Below are positions 9,904 to 19,352 of a stretch of DNA of 64,000 nt, piece after piece. Where the stretch lies: contig NZ_SNUK01000001.1 of NCBI RefSeq assembly GCF_012027495.1, positions 186,001-250,000 of the forward strand, given 5' to 3'. A model generated the notes under the pieces. It searched no databases. It saw only the letters and a program-made list of their open reading frames with translations, and was not told the DNA's origin. The position numbers and the translations under genes were made by a program. Source of the stretch: Thermococcus sp. JdF3. GTDB lineage: Archaea > Methanobacteriota_B > Thermococci > Thermococcales > Thermococcaceae. Within the stretch, counting starts at the first letter, position 1. Every line of letters begins with the position of its first letter.

Positions 9904-10583
9904 TTCAAGTTATGGTATGAATTTTAAGCTTTAAAAAAGTGTTGCTTTCCTGCTGAATGGCTGGTTGGGTTGATTATTGCATCCCCACCGTGAACGGAGA
10001 GGCTTTCAAGAGAAAAATGTAACTGCGAGTATGAATCCCTCTAAGGGACGCCAGTCAGTTCTGTTCATCTCCCCTGGCGCTTGGTCTGGCTGTTGCTCGT
10101 AGATAAATCTGATGTAGTAGGGGTTGAACCTCCAGAAATCAACAAGCTCGGCCAGGTCAATCTCTGCCTCGTAGGGGTTCTTTGAGAGGTTCATCATTAT
10201 CGCTGCAATGTTTCTTTTCCTGTACTTCCCGGCAAGCAAATCTGCGGCCTTACGGAATATTGCAACCCGGTGGTACCAGTCCAGCCCGGACCAATCCTCC
10301 CATGCTGAAAGGGCACATTCTATTGCCTCTTTCAGCTCATCCTCTCCAGCTAAGTGAGCTTTTGCGAGCACAACATCCTGGTCGTGTGGGGCCCTTATCT
10401 CTATAACCTCTCCGGTTTTTATCTTCCTCCCTCCAATAATCAGGGGAATTTCTTCGGTCGTTTTCTTGATCCTTTCGATTTCTCTCAGAAGTTCCTCCCT
10501 TTCCTTTGTTCCGCTGGAGTAGCTCAGTATGCTGTCCATCTCATTTTTCGGCTTCTCAACTGCCCATATCATACCTCGCCACC

Positions 10584-12092
10584 TCATTCAATATCAAATT
10601 TAACCCCCTGTGCGAGAGGCAAGTCCCTGCTATAATTCACAGTTGCAGTCTGCCTCCTTGCGTAGAACTTCCACGCATCACCTCCCGCTTCTCTTCCGAC
10701 TCCGGTGTCTTTCTCCCCTCCGAACGCTCCGCCTATCTCCGCTCCAGCAGTGCTCGTGTTTACATTGGCTATACCGCAGTCAGAATGGGCTAAGAAGTAC
10801 TCCGCTTCCCTTAGGTCGTTCGTGAATATTGCAGAAGAGAGACCCTGTGGAACCGAGTTGTTGAGTTCAAGGGCCTCCTCGATGGTGGAGTACTTGAAGA
10901 CATAGAGTATTGGAGTGAATGTTTCCTCATTTACTACCCTCATATCCGGGTGCGCTTCGATTATCGTGGGTATAACGTAACAGCCCTTTAGTCTCTTTCC
11001 GCCATAAAGAATCCTGCCCCCTTCTGCAACTGCCCTCTCTATGGCTCCCTCATACTTCTTAACGGCCTCTTCGTCTATTAGAGGCCCAATCAGCGTATCC
11101 GGCTCGAATGGATTGCCGATTTTTACGCCCTTGTACACTTTTATCAGCTTGTCCAAGAACTCGTCGTAGATTCTTTCATGCAGAATTAAGCGGCGGGTTG
11201 TTGTACATCTCTGTCCGGCAGTTGCGAGGGCTCCAAAAGCGACTCCCTTGAGCGCAATTCTCATGTCTGCCTTATCGCTGACTATAGCTGCGTTGTTCCC
11301 GCCGAGTTCGAGTATTACCCTTCCAATGCGCTTTGCAACCTTCTCATACACCTTTCTCCCTGTTGCGGTCGAGCCGGTGAAAGATATCAGCGGCAGCCTC
11401 TTGTCTTCTGCCATCCAGTTGCCGACGGTAGAACCTTTGCCAATTACAAGGAAGAATATTGGCGGAAGTCCGTGGCGCTCAAGGACGCTGTTGACGATTT
11501 TGGTGGTTGCTATTGCGGTCAGAGGTGCCTTCGTTGATGGCTTCCACACAACTACATCGCCGACTGCGGCCGCTATGAACGCGTTCCACGACCACACCGC
11601 ACAGGGGAAGTTAAAGGCTGTAATAACACCTATCGGGCCGAGGGGATGCCACCTCTCGCAGAGAACGTGGTCTTTCCTCTCGCTCGCGATCGTAAGCCCA
11701 TAGAGTTGCCGCGAAAGACCGACTGCAAAGTCTGCGATGTCTATCATCTCCTGGACTTCTCCCCTGCCCTCAGTCAGTATCTTTCCGACCTCAAGAGTAA
11801 CCAGTCTTGCTAGTGCTTCCTTCTTTTGTCTTAGTTCGTCTCCAATCTCCCTGATAATCTGTCCCCTCTCCGGTGCGGGAATTTCGCTCCAGACATCAAA
11901 TGATTCCTGCGCCTTTTTGATAACCATTTCATAGTCATCTCTCCCTGCGATTGCGACTTTTGCAATCTCTTTTCCATCTATGGGCGAATGAGAGGATATT
12001 AACTCCCTCCCATAGATGGGCATCCATTCCCCATAGAAGACTCCAGAATTGACCTCTGACAATTCCAATTTGCCTAATATATCCTTGGGCAT
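10584..12092 (-). CDS. Aldehyde dehydrogenase, ALDH7 (aminoadipate-semialdehyde dehydrogenase)-like
   Basis: About 502 residues. ALDH hallmarks are FNFPCAVWSWNAF, VVWKPS, FTGSTATGRKV, LELGGNNAAIV (general base Glu) and GQRCTTTRRL (catalytic Cys). The NNA after ELGG and CTTTRRL are typical of the ALDH7/antiquitin branch, which oxidises alpha-aminoadipic semialdehyde in lysine or pipecolate catabolism; the substrate here is not established. ATG 12092 follows GGGGGTGA and is preferred to the in-frame GTG/ATG further up. The stop codon overlaps an ATG of the next ALDH (ATGA), so the two form an operon. The promoter shares an operator-like motif with the neighbouring ALDH gene. Confidence 0.88.
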   Translation of the reverse strand: MPKDILGKLELSEVNSGVFYGEWMPIYGRELISSHSPIDGKEIAKVAIAGRDDYEMVIKKAQESFDVWSEIPAPERGQIIREIGDELRQKKEALARLVTLEVGKILTEGRGEVQEMIDIADFAVGLSRQLYGLTIASERKDHVLCERWHPLGPIGVITAFNFPCAVWSWNAFIAAAVGDVVVWKPSTKAPLTAIATTKIVNSVLERHGLPPIFFLVIGKGSTVGNWMAEDKRLPLISFTGSTATGRKVYEKVAKRIGRVILELGGNNAAIVSDKADMRIALKGVAFGALATAGQRCTTTRRLILHERIYDEFLDKLIKVYKGVKIGNPFEPDTLIGPLIDEEAVKKYEGAIERAVAEGGRILYGGKRLKGCYVIPTIIEAHPDMRVVNEETFTPILYVFKYSTIEEALELNNSVPQGLSSAIFTNDLREAEYFLAHSDCGIANVNTSTAGAEIGGAFGGEKDTGVGREAGGDAWKFYARRQTATVNYSRDLPLAQGVKFDIE

Positions 12093-12140
12093 CGGGTCAC
12101 CCCCTGGGCCTCTGGTCGGTATAACTATCCCCACGAGGAA

Positions 12141-12163
12141 TTTAAACATTTTGTGTAAACAAA
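12141..12163 (-). promoter_or_regulatory. Promoter/operator-like motif of the ALDH7-like gene
   Basis: On the minus strand TTTGTTTACACAAA, an imperfect palindrome, runs straight into ATGTTTAAAT, which is placed to act as TATA box. The same 23 bases with one difference occur at 13793-13815 in front of the other ALDH gene, which suggests a common regulator. Confidence 0.6.
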
Positions 12164-12237
12164 AGCACTTAAGTTAAACAGAAGTGTTTGGCTATCACAA
12201 AAATATCTGAGAAATCTGAGGAGAAATCCGGGAAAGG

Positions 12238-13755
12238 TTAGATGTACTCCCACACCCCGTATTCTCTGTAGTTCCTGACTATTGTTTTTGTTGTGGTAAA
12301 TTGTTCAATGGAGTAACCTATGCCTTCCCTTCCGATTCCGCTGTCTTTCATCCCTCCAAATGGATAGTATCCGATGCCGTGTCTCGGAAACTCGTTTATG
12401 AATACTGCCCCAACTTCAAGCCTTCTTGCGACTTTCCTTGCTCTGGCATCATTTGTGCTGAAGACTGCCGCATCAAGGCCAAAGCGGGAAGAATTTGCCA
12501 GCTCGACGGCTTCGTCTTCATTTTTGACCCTGACTAAAAGCGTCAGCGGGCCGAACACATCCTCTTGGAATGCCCTCAGCTTTGGAAGTGTCTCCTTTCT
12601 GACCTCGAGGAGAACCGGCCACACGTAGTTTCCCCTGCGCTTGAATTCTGTCAGTGGCTTTGCGCCTTTTCCAACGGCATCCCGATAGAGTTCTTCAATT
12701 GTCACTGCACTTTTCTCATCGATCAGCGGCCCCATTATGGCGTTTTCATCTTCGAGTGGATTTTTGGGATCAATCCCCCTGAGTCTCTCCACGAGCATGT
12801 CCTTGAGATTCTCATATATTTCCTTCTCTGCAAAGATTATCCTTATGGCATCGCATCTCTGCCCGGAGTAGCTTACCATTCCCTTGATGAGTTTTTCTAC
12901 GGTTGTTTCGAGATCGGCGTCATCCAGAACTATTGCGGGGTCTTTTCCGCCGAGCTCCATGTGGTATGCCTTTATTCCCCCGGTTTTGAGAAGGTGCTCT
13001 CCAACCTCAGTGCTTCCCGTGAAGGTTATTGCCCTGATTCTCTTGTTTGCCACGACTCTATCCATGTCTCTGCCGGCTATGGTCAGAAGTGCAAAGCTCT
13101 CTCTTGGAAGCCCGGAGAGTTCGAGAACCCTTATGAATAAGAGCGGTGCAATCGGGTCAAGTGATGCAGGCTTAAGCAGAACGGCATTTCCGCTGAGCAG
13201 TGCTGGGATAACCTTTGCGGCGGATATGAAGAGGGGATAATTGTATGGACTTATGGCCAGAACTACCCCATAGGGCTCTCTCTTTACAATTCCTTCGCTT
13301 TCGAGGGTCTCTTCACTCCAGTCTCCGGGAATGTAGTCCCCCAGAAGTCTTCTTGACTCCATCGTTGTCTTTTCCAGACGTTCGATTGTTGCCATGACCT
13401 CACCCTTGGCATTGCTCAAGGGCTTTCCGGCGTCGAGCATTAACACCCTGGTGAAATCGTCGAATGCCTCTCTCATGAGCCGGGCAGCCTTTAAAAACGC
13501 CTTTATCCTTTTTTCTCCGGGAAAGTTTCTTATAGCCTCCCTTCCTTTTGTATAGACTGCATCAATGGCCTCCTCAAGTTGTTCCCCGTTCAGTTTTGAA
13601 ACCCTTGCAATGACTTCATTGTTTATCGGACTTCTGACCTCGATGAAGCTCTCTCCAAAAACCCAGCCTCCTGCTGAATATGTAGCGAACTCCACCACTC
13701 CATCGTCTCCAATCCGGCATACCTCCTTAAAGATTTCGTGCTTCAGTTCGAACAT
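12238..13755 (-). CDS. Aldehyde dehydrogenase, archaeal GapN-like
   Basis: 505 residues. Motifs are SPYNYPLF, LLKPAS, ITFTGSTEVGE, MELGGKDPAIV (catalytic Glu) and SGQRCDAIR (catalytic Cys). YNYPLF and CDAIR are features I associate with archaeal non-phosphorylating glyceraldehyde-3-phosphate dehydrogenase, which makes 3-phosphoglycerate with NADP. However, the gene sits with two amino-acid-type ALDHs and has no TATCAC-N5-GTGATA glycolytic (TGM) box upstream, so another semialdehyde substrate is possible. The ATG follows GGGTGAT. Codon use is visibly more A/T-rich than in the flanking guaB/nad genes, as in the whole ALDH block, which hints at horizontal acquisition. Confidence 0.82.
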   Translation of the reverse strand: MFELKHEIFKEVCRIGDDGVVEFATYSAGGWVFGESFIEVRSPINNEVIARVSKLNGEQLEEAIDAVYTKGREAIRNFPGEKRIKAFLKAARLMREAFDDFTRVLMLDAGKPLSNAKGEVMATIERLEKTTMESRRLLGDYIPGDWSEETLESEGIVKREPYGVVLAISPYNYPLFISAAKVIPALLSGNAVLLKPASLDPIAPLLFIRVLELSGLPRESFALLTIAGRDMDRVVANKRIRAITFTGSTEVGEHLLKTGGIKAYHMELGGKDPAIVLDDADLETTVEKLIKGMVSYSGQRCDAIRIIFAEKEIYENLKDMLVERLRGIDPKNPLEDENAIMGPLIDEKSAVTIEELYRDAVGKGAKPLTEFKRRGNYVWPVLLEVRKETLPKLRAFQEDVFGPLTLLVRVKNEDEAVELANSSRFGLDAAVFSTNDARARKVARRLEVGAVFINEFPRHGIGYYPFGGMKDSGIGREGIGYSIEQFTTTKTIVRNYREYGVWEYI

Positions 13756-13792
13756 AATATATCACCCGGAGAGATACATAACTAAAGGAATA

Positions 13793-13815
13793 TTTAAACA
13801 TTTTGCGTAAACAAA
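13793..13815 (-). promoter_or_regulatory. Promoter/operator-like motif of the GapN-like gene
   Basis: Minus-strand TTTGTTTACGCAAA followed by ATGTTTAAAT, 22 of 23 bases identical to 12141-12163. A further related box, GTTTTCGTAAAC, lies at 13838-13849, giving two GTAAAC half-sites about 40 bases apart. Confidence 0.6.
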
Positions 13816-13935
13816 TGGGATTACTTTAAATAGAATTGTTTTCGTAAACTCCTGGCCCAACGGACTTGTAGAAGCAAATGGACGCATTATCTAAATCTAC
13901 GGAAAGACCTTGGCCTGTTGTGCTTTTCCTACCTG

Positions 13936-13965
13936 TGAAGATCTGGCTATTGAAGATCTGGCTAT
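13936..13965. repeat. Tandem duplication, 2 x 15 bp
   Basis: The 15-mer TGAAGATCTGGCTAT occurs twice in perfect head-to-tail array directly beside the solo IS left end. The wider gap 13816-14113 (about 300 bases) holds this duplication, the solo left end and no gene I can support. Confidence 0.85.
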
Positions 13966-13967
13966 AA

Positions 13968-14013
13968 TGACACCAACCCCTGCCTTGGAAGGCCGGGCTT
14001 TCAAAAGGAAAAT
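13968..14013 (-). mobile_element. Solo left end of an IS200/IS605-type element
   Basis: On the minus strand the sequence ATTTTCCTTTTGAAAGCC followed by a GCCTT/AAGGC hairpin matches the left end of the tnpB element at 10018 (ATTTTTCTCTTGAAAGCC plus hairpin), and in both cases TAC immediately precedes it. No tnpB or right end follows. It is either a deletion remnant or a small non-autonomous derivative. Confidence 0.6.
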
Positions 14014-14113
14014 GTAGAAGGCTGGAAGAGGTCAGCCCATGCGAGTTTCCTCACCGCTCGGACGAAACTTCCCTCATCATCCCGAAAGGAGTGGGGAAGA
14101 GGGGGTTAAAAAG

Positions 14114-14389
14114 CTAAGCCCTCTCGGAAGAAATCACCGAGACTATGTCCCTGTGGAAGGACTTTAGGGCCTTCCAGTGCCGCTCGTCAATCTCGTTGCT
14201 CCACGAGACCCTCTTGTAGAACCTTTCCAGGTCGTCGAGCAGGTACTCCAGGTACTCCCTGCGTCCCCTCTCCACGCCGATGCCGTTGCTCAAGAGCTTG
14301 CCCCTCAGAAACGGCATGACCTCCGACGGCCGGCCGAGAGCCGCCCAGAAGAGACCTTCCTTCAGGATTTCACCCAAAAGTTCTTCCAA
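14114..14389 (-). CDS. Small protein of unknown function
   Basis: 91 residues from a TTG start (14389), with GAGGT about 11 bases upstream; no ATG or GTG is available before the upstream in-frame stop. The product is helical and charged (LLDDLERFYKRVSWSNEIDERHW) with no recognised domain. The weak start and position next to transposon debris mean it could be the remnant of a longer gene. Not assigned a function. Confidence 0.45.
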   Translation of the reverse strand: MEELLGEILKEGLFWAALGRPSEVMPFLRGKLLSNGIGVERGRREYLEYLLDDLERFYKRVSWSNEIDERHWKALKSFHRDIVSVISSERA

Positions 14390-14503
14390 ACCAAAGCCAC
14401 TTACCTCGGAAACCTTTTCCTTAGCGATGGGTTTGGTACTCCCCCCTCATGGTAATCACCGGTTCTAGGAGTGTTCGGGGGTATTTGTAATTTTTGGTGG
14501 AAC

Positions 14504-14522
14504 TTTTGCCCATCTGGCAAAA
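14504..14522. promoter_or_regulatory. Inverted repeat upstream of guaB
   Basis: Perfect 7-base arms TTTTGCC and GGCAAAA separated by CATCT, about 120 bases ahead of the guaB TATA box. It may be an operator or a stem-loop; nothing else in 14450-14620 is recognisable. Confidence 0.35.
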
Positions 14523-14620
14523 TAGACAAAAATTTGGGGATGTATTTGGTCTTATATCCAATTTACTGTCCGCTGAATGTCATTTGGTCAACAGGATGGT
14601 CGGGCGGTGCGGCGGGGAGC

Positions 14621-14636
14621 GGAAACCCTTAAAAAC
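14621..14636 (+). promoter_or_regulatory. guaB promoter
   Basis: GGAAACC followed by CTTAAAAAC, about 45 bases before the guaB ATG, fits BRE plus TATA. GGAGGCG at about 14666 is the ribosome binding site. Confidence 0.55.
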
Positions 14637-14656
14637 CCCTGCCAGGTTCATGTTAA

Positions 14657-16141
<1,485 letters not shown>

Positions 16142-16158
16142 TTCCCTCCCCTCTTTTT

Positions 16159-16172
16159 GAAAACCTTATAAG
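16159..16172 (+). promoter_or_regulatory. nadB promoter
   Basis: GAAAA then CCTTATAAG, about 33 bases before the nadB ATG. A small inverted repeat CCCAG-TCCAG-CTGGG (16181-16195) lies where transcription should begin and merges with the GGGGAGAG ribosome binding site, so it could occlude the start when bound or folded. Confidence 0.55.
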
Positions 16173-16202
16173 GCGTTTCTCCCAGTCCAGCTGGGGAGAG
16201 CT

Positions 16203-17603
16203 ATGACCAGCGTTGGAATCATCGGAAGCGGTGCCGCGGGATTAACGGCGGCCGTAGCCCTGGCGAGACGGGGCTTCGACGTGACGGTCATCGGTAAGGG
16301 GATAAAGGAGAGCAACTCCTACCTCGCTCAGGCAGGGATAGCGTTTCCCATTCTCGACGGCGATTCTCCCAGGGCTCACGTTCTCGACACGATCAGGGCT
16401 GGCAAGTACCTCAACGATGAGGAGGTCGTGTGGAGCGTTGTGTCCAAGGCGAGCGAGGCCTACGAGTTTCTCCTCTCGATAGGTCTGGAGTTCGAGGCCA
16501 ACGAGACCGAGGGGGGACACTCTTTCTCCAGGGTTTTCACGATTAAGAACGAGACCGGGAAGCATCTAATGAAGCTCCTTCACCTGGCGGCGAGGGAAGC
16601 GGGCGTTCACTTCGTCGAGGGCCTTGCCGAGGAGCTGGCCGTTCGAGACGGCAGGGCCTACGGGGTCTTCCTCGACGGCGAGCTCCTCAGGTTTGACGCC
16701 ATCGTTATAGCTACGGGCGGCTTCGCCTCGCTCTTCAGGTACACGGCCGGTTCCCCCCTCAACCTCGGCACCCTCATCGGCGATGCCGTTATGAAAGGCG
16801 CCCCAGCGAGGGATTTGGAGTTCGTTCAGTTCCACCCGACGGGCTACATCGGAAGGAGGGGCGTCTTCCTCGTCAGCGAGGCCGTCCGCGGTGCCGGGGC
16901 AAAGCTGGTGACGGAAGACGGCGAGCGCTTCGTTAACGAGCTCTCCACGAGGGACATCGTCGCGAGGGCGATATACAACCAGATGAAGGCCGGTAAGAGG
17001 GTCTTCCTTGACGCGACTGGCATAGAGGACTTCAAGAGGCGCTTCCCCCAGATATACGCCTTCCTGAGAAACGACGGGCTGGATCCGTCAAAGGGCCCAA
17101 TCCCCGTTTCCCCAATAGCTCACTACACCATCGGGGGAGTGGCGGTTGACCCCTGGTATCGTACGGGCATCGAAAATCTCTATGCGATAGGCGAGGCGAT
17201 GAGCAACGGCTTCCACGGGGCGAACAGACTCGCCAGCAACTCGCTCCTCGAGTGCATCGTTTCCGGCCTCGAGGTGGCAAGAACCATCGCGAGGGACAGG
17301 CCGAGGTGCAGGGAGGTCAAGGAGCCGGCCTATCACGGCCACGAGCCTGGAGACGTTGACTCCCTCAGGGAGCTCCTCTGGGAGAAAGCCGGGATCGTCA
17401 GAAGCGCGAAAACGTTGAGAGAAGGCCTCAAGGAGCTTGAAAGCATCGAGGCCGACCCGAGGCTTAAGGTACTCGCGAGGGGAGTCCTCGAGTGCGCTCT
17501 CGCGAGGGAGGAAAGCAGGGGCGCCCACTACCGCGAGGACTTCCCCGTCATGAGGAAGGAGTTCGAGAGGCCGAGCTTCTTCGACGGTAGGTGCAGGCTC
17601 TAA
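16203..17603 (+). CDS. nadB: L-aspartate oxidase
   Basis: 466 residues. N-terminal FAD-binding motif GIIGSGAAGLTAA, then FHPTGYI, the SEAVRGAGAKLV active-site region, HYTIGGVAVD, and the C-terminal FAD motif GEAMSNGFHGANRLASNSLLE, all typical of the succinate dehydrogenase/NadB flavoprotein family. Together with nadA and nadC in the next 5 kb it indicates NadB: aspartate to iminoaspartate, the first step of NAD synthesis. The C-terminal helical domain is short compared with the ~530-residue bacterial enzymes, as in other Thermococcales. Confidence 0.93.
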   Translation: MTSVGIIGSGAAGLTAAVALARRGFDVTVIGKGIKESNSYLAQAGIAFPILDGDSPRAHVLDTIRAGKYLNDEEVVWSVVSKASEAYEFLLSIGLEFEANETEGGHSFSRVFTIKNETGKHLMKLLHLAAREAGVHFVEGLAEELAVRDGRAYGVFLDGELLRFDAIVIATGGFASLFRYTAGSPLNLGTLIGDAVMKGAPARDLEFVQFHPTGYIGRRGVFLVSEAVRGAGAKLVTEDGERFVNELSTRDIVARAIYNQMKAGKRVFLDATGIEDFKRRFPQIYAFLRNDGLDPSKGPIPVSPIAHYTIGGVAVDPWYRTGIENLYAIGEAMSNGFHGANRLASNSLLECIVSGLEVARTIARDRPRCREVKEPAYHGHEPGDVDSLRELLWEKAGIVRSAKTLREGLKELESIEADPRLKVLARGVLECALAREESRGAHYREDFPVMRKEFERPSFFDGRCRL

Positions 17604-17648
17604 CCGCTTGTCTTTTAAGCTTTGACTTCAACTTCCATTGGTGATACC

Positions 17649-17849
17649 ATGTCGAGGGCCATTGAAGCCGTGTACGAGAACGGGGTAATAAAGCCTCTAA
17701 AACCCCTTTCACTTCCCTCAAAGCGCATAGTAATTTACATCGAGGAGAAACGGTTCTCCGAGCTGATCGATGAGCTTGAGCTTGAGGCCAAGGAGGACGT
17801 TGACAGAACCTTAAACGCGGTGAGGGATAGAGATGAGGGTAGTTCTTGA
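17649..17849 (+). CDS. Antitoxin of DUF104 (AF2212-like) family
   Basis: 66 residues: RAIEAVYENGVIKPLKPL then SKRIVIYIEE, the hallmark of DUF104 small beta-barrel antitoxins, followed by an acidic helix that would wrap the toxin. The ATG follows GGTGATACC. Its end overlaps the PIN toxin start by 17 bases. Related antitoxins are at 26397 and 46569. Confidence 0.82.
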   Translation: MSRAIEAVYENGVIKPLKPLSLPSKRIVIYIEEKRFSELIDELELEAKEDVDRTLNAVRDRDEGSS

Positions 17850-18303
17850 TACCAGTATCCTTGCTAAGGCGCTATTAAAACCCCGAAGGAGCCTCCCGCC
17901 CGAGGTCTACACTCGGGAATCGAACACTCACAAGAAGGCCAGATTGGTCGTCAAGCTCTGCGATGGTCACGATGTTATGTTTCCGAGGGCAGGATTGGTC
18001 GAAATTGCGAGTGTGCTCAAAAGAAACGGGCATGGAGCGGTTATATTGAAAGTCATTGAATCCATTTCAATTTCATATACCATCGTTGACGAGGACGAAA
18101 TTTTTGAGAATGCCCTTGAAGTGGCATCTCTCACAGGAGCTTCAGGTTTTGATACCTACTTCATAGCCTTGGCGAAGTCCACGGATGCATTGCTTATAAC
18201 TGATGATGTGAAGATGTCAAAGCATGCCTTGGCTGTGGGGATCAACGTTCTGCTTCTTAGAGAGGCCAGCGAGGAGCGCATCAGGGAAGTTTTGAAGCCT
18301 TAA
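17833..18303 (+). CDS. PIN-domain toxin (VapC-like ribonuclease)
   Basis: 156 residues with the PIN acidic residues in order: VVLDTSILAK (Asp), RAGLVEIASVL (Glu), GFDTYFIALA (Asp) and LLITDD (Asp). It probably cleaves RNA unless bound by the overlapping DUF104 antitoxin. The pair is inserted between nadB and nadA on the same strand and has a lower GC, less biased codon use than its neighbours, suggesting acquisition. Confidence 0.85.
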   Translation: MRVVLDTSILAKALLKPRRSLPPEVYTRESNTHKKARLVVKLCDGHDVMFPRAGLVEIASVLKRNGHGAVILKVIESISISYTIVDEDEIFENALEVASLTGASGFDTYFIALAKSTDALLITDDVKMSKHALAVGINVLLLREASEERIREVLKP

Positions 18304-18313
18304 CCAAAGGTGT

Positions 18314-18332
18314 CCAAAAACCCTTTTAATCC
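18314..18332 (+). promoter_or_regulatory. nadA promoter
   Basis: CCAAAAA then CCCTTTTAATC, about 40 bases ahead of the nadA ATG, so nadA need not rely on read-through from the toxin gene. Confidence 0.5.
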
Positions 18333-18366
18333 CCCTCTTCTACCACAATCCAGGCGAGGTGAGAGT

Positions 18367-19275
18367 ATGGAGAAGGAGACGCTCATAGCCGAGATTGAAC
18401 GTCTCAAGGAAGAGAGGAACGCCATAATCATGGCCCACAACTACCAGCTCCCGGAGGTTCAGGACATAGCGGACTTCCTCGGCGACAGCCTGGAGCTCGC
18501 GAGGAAGGCTGTGAACGTTGATGCCGACGTCATAGTCTTCGCGGGAGTGGACTTCATGGCAGAAACCGCCAAAATCCTCAATCCGGAGAAGACCGTCCTC
18601 CTGCCGGCGAGGAGGGCAACCTGCGCGATGGCCAACATGCTGAAGGTCGAGCACATCCTCAGGGCCAAGGAGCAGTACCCGGACGCGCCCGTGGTTCTCT
18701 ACGTAAACACCACCGCCGAGACCAAGGCCTACGCCGACGTTACGGTTACCTCCGCCAACGCCGTCAAAATAGTGGAGAAGCTCGATTCTGATGTCATAAT
18801 CTTCGGTCCCGACAAGAACCTTGCGAGCTACGTGGCCAGGGTCACCGGAAAGAAGGTCGTCCCCGTCCCCGAGTACGGCCACTGCTACGTGCACAGGCAG
18901 TTCACCATTGAGGACGTTGAGAGGGCCAAAAAACTCTATCCGAACGCCAAGCTGATGGTTCACCCGGAGTGCGAGCCGGAGGTGCAGGAGAGGGCAGATA
19001 TCATAGTCTCCACGGGCGGAATGATAAGGCGCGCACCGGAATGGAACGAGTGGGTGGTATTCACCGAGCACGAGATGGTTTACCGCCTTCAGAAGCTCTA
19101 CCCGGATATTAAGTTCCACCCGGCTAAAGAAGACGCGGTCTGCATCGGCATGAAGGCGATAACGCTCAACCACATCTACGAGTCGCTCAGGGACATGAAG
19201 TACGAGGTTGAAGTTCCGGAGGATATAGCCGAGAAAGCTAAGAGGGCCATCGAGAAGATGCTGGAGATGAGTTAA
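18367..19275 (+). CDS. nadA: Quinolinate synthase
   Basis: 302 residues from the ATG after [31 protein letters not shown] is split over the substrate-binding start; the three cysteines that ligate the [4Fe-4S] cluster are in RRATCAM, HPECEPE and AVCIGMKA. It condenses iminoaspartate (from NadB) with dihydroxyacetone phosphate to quinolinate, which NadC at 20650 then uses. Confidence 0.96.
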   Translation: MEKETLIAEIERLKEERNAIIMAHNYQLPEVQDIADFLGDSLELARKAVNVDADVIVFAGVDFMAETAKILNPEKTVLLPARRATCAMANMLKVEHILRAKEQYPDAPVVLYVNTTAETKAYADVTVTSANAVKIVEKLDSDVIIFGPDKNLASYVARVTGKKVVPVPEYGHCYVHRQFTIEDVERAKKLYPNAKLMVHPECEPEVQERADIIVSTGGMIRRAPEWNEWVVFTEHEMVYRLQKLYPDIKFHPAKEDAVCIGMKAITLNHIYESLRDMKYEVEVPEDIAEKAKRAIEKMLEMS

Positions 19276-19315
19276 GTCTGGAGGGAAAGATTCCACCATT
19301 TTTGTTAAGTAGGGA

Positions 19316-19331
19316 GGGAAACTTTTTAAGG
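19316..19331 (+). promoter_or_regulatory. Promoter of the DUF4143-type ATPase, leaderless type
   Basis: GGGAA followed by ACTTTTTAAG about 27 bases before the ATG at 19353, which has no ribosome binding site of its own. Confidence 0.5.
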
Positions 19332-19352
19332 ATTTTTACCTCTTCATTTAAC

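Larger units (their letters stand above)
8558..10018 (-). mobile_element. IS200/IS605-type element, tnpB only (IS1341-like), about 1461 bp
   Basis: Ends are fixed by the host frame. On the minus strand the left end starts ATTTTTCTCTTGAAAGCC right after host GTTAC, and the right end stops at GGAGGTCAG before host ACCC. There are no terminal inverted repeats and no target duplication, as expected for this family; insertion 3' of a TTAC-like tetranucleotide is known for some members. Subterminal imperfect hairpins lie near both ends. There is no tnpA, so movement would need a transposase in trans. The left-end sequence recurs as a solo copy at 13968-14013. Confidence 0.88.
7516..10572 (-). pseudogene. 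1-pyrroline-5-carboxylate dehydrogenase-like aldehyde dehydrogenase, split by a transposable element
   Basis: The N-terminal part (10572 down to 10019) ends in NRTDWRPLEGFILAVT; the C-terminal part (8557 down to 7516) resumes with PFNFYSIGGNLPTAP. Removing 8558-10018 restores a continuous frame of about 531 codons with the motif VTPFNF, so the interruption is exact and the rest is undamaged. The C-terminal part keeps the ALDH catalytic motifs (GETGGKD; GQKC with the nucleophilic Cys). Sequence and length resemble the ALDH4/P5C dehydrogenase group, which oxidises glutamate semialdehyde to glutamate. The upstream ALDH7-like gene overlaps an alternative ATG at 10587 as ATGA; the ATG at 10572 has a better ribosome binding site (GAGGTGG). 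As it stands the product would stop a few residues into the element. Confidence 0.9.

Noticed and set aside
18340-19299. 319-codon frame antisense to nadA
   Set aside because: Shadow of the biased nadA codons; no ribosome binding site or recognisable motif.
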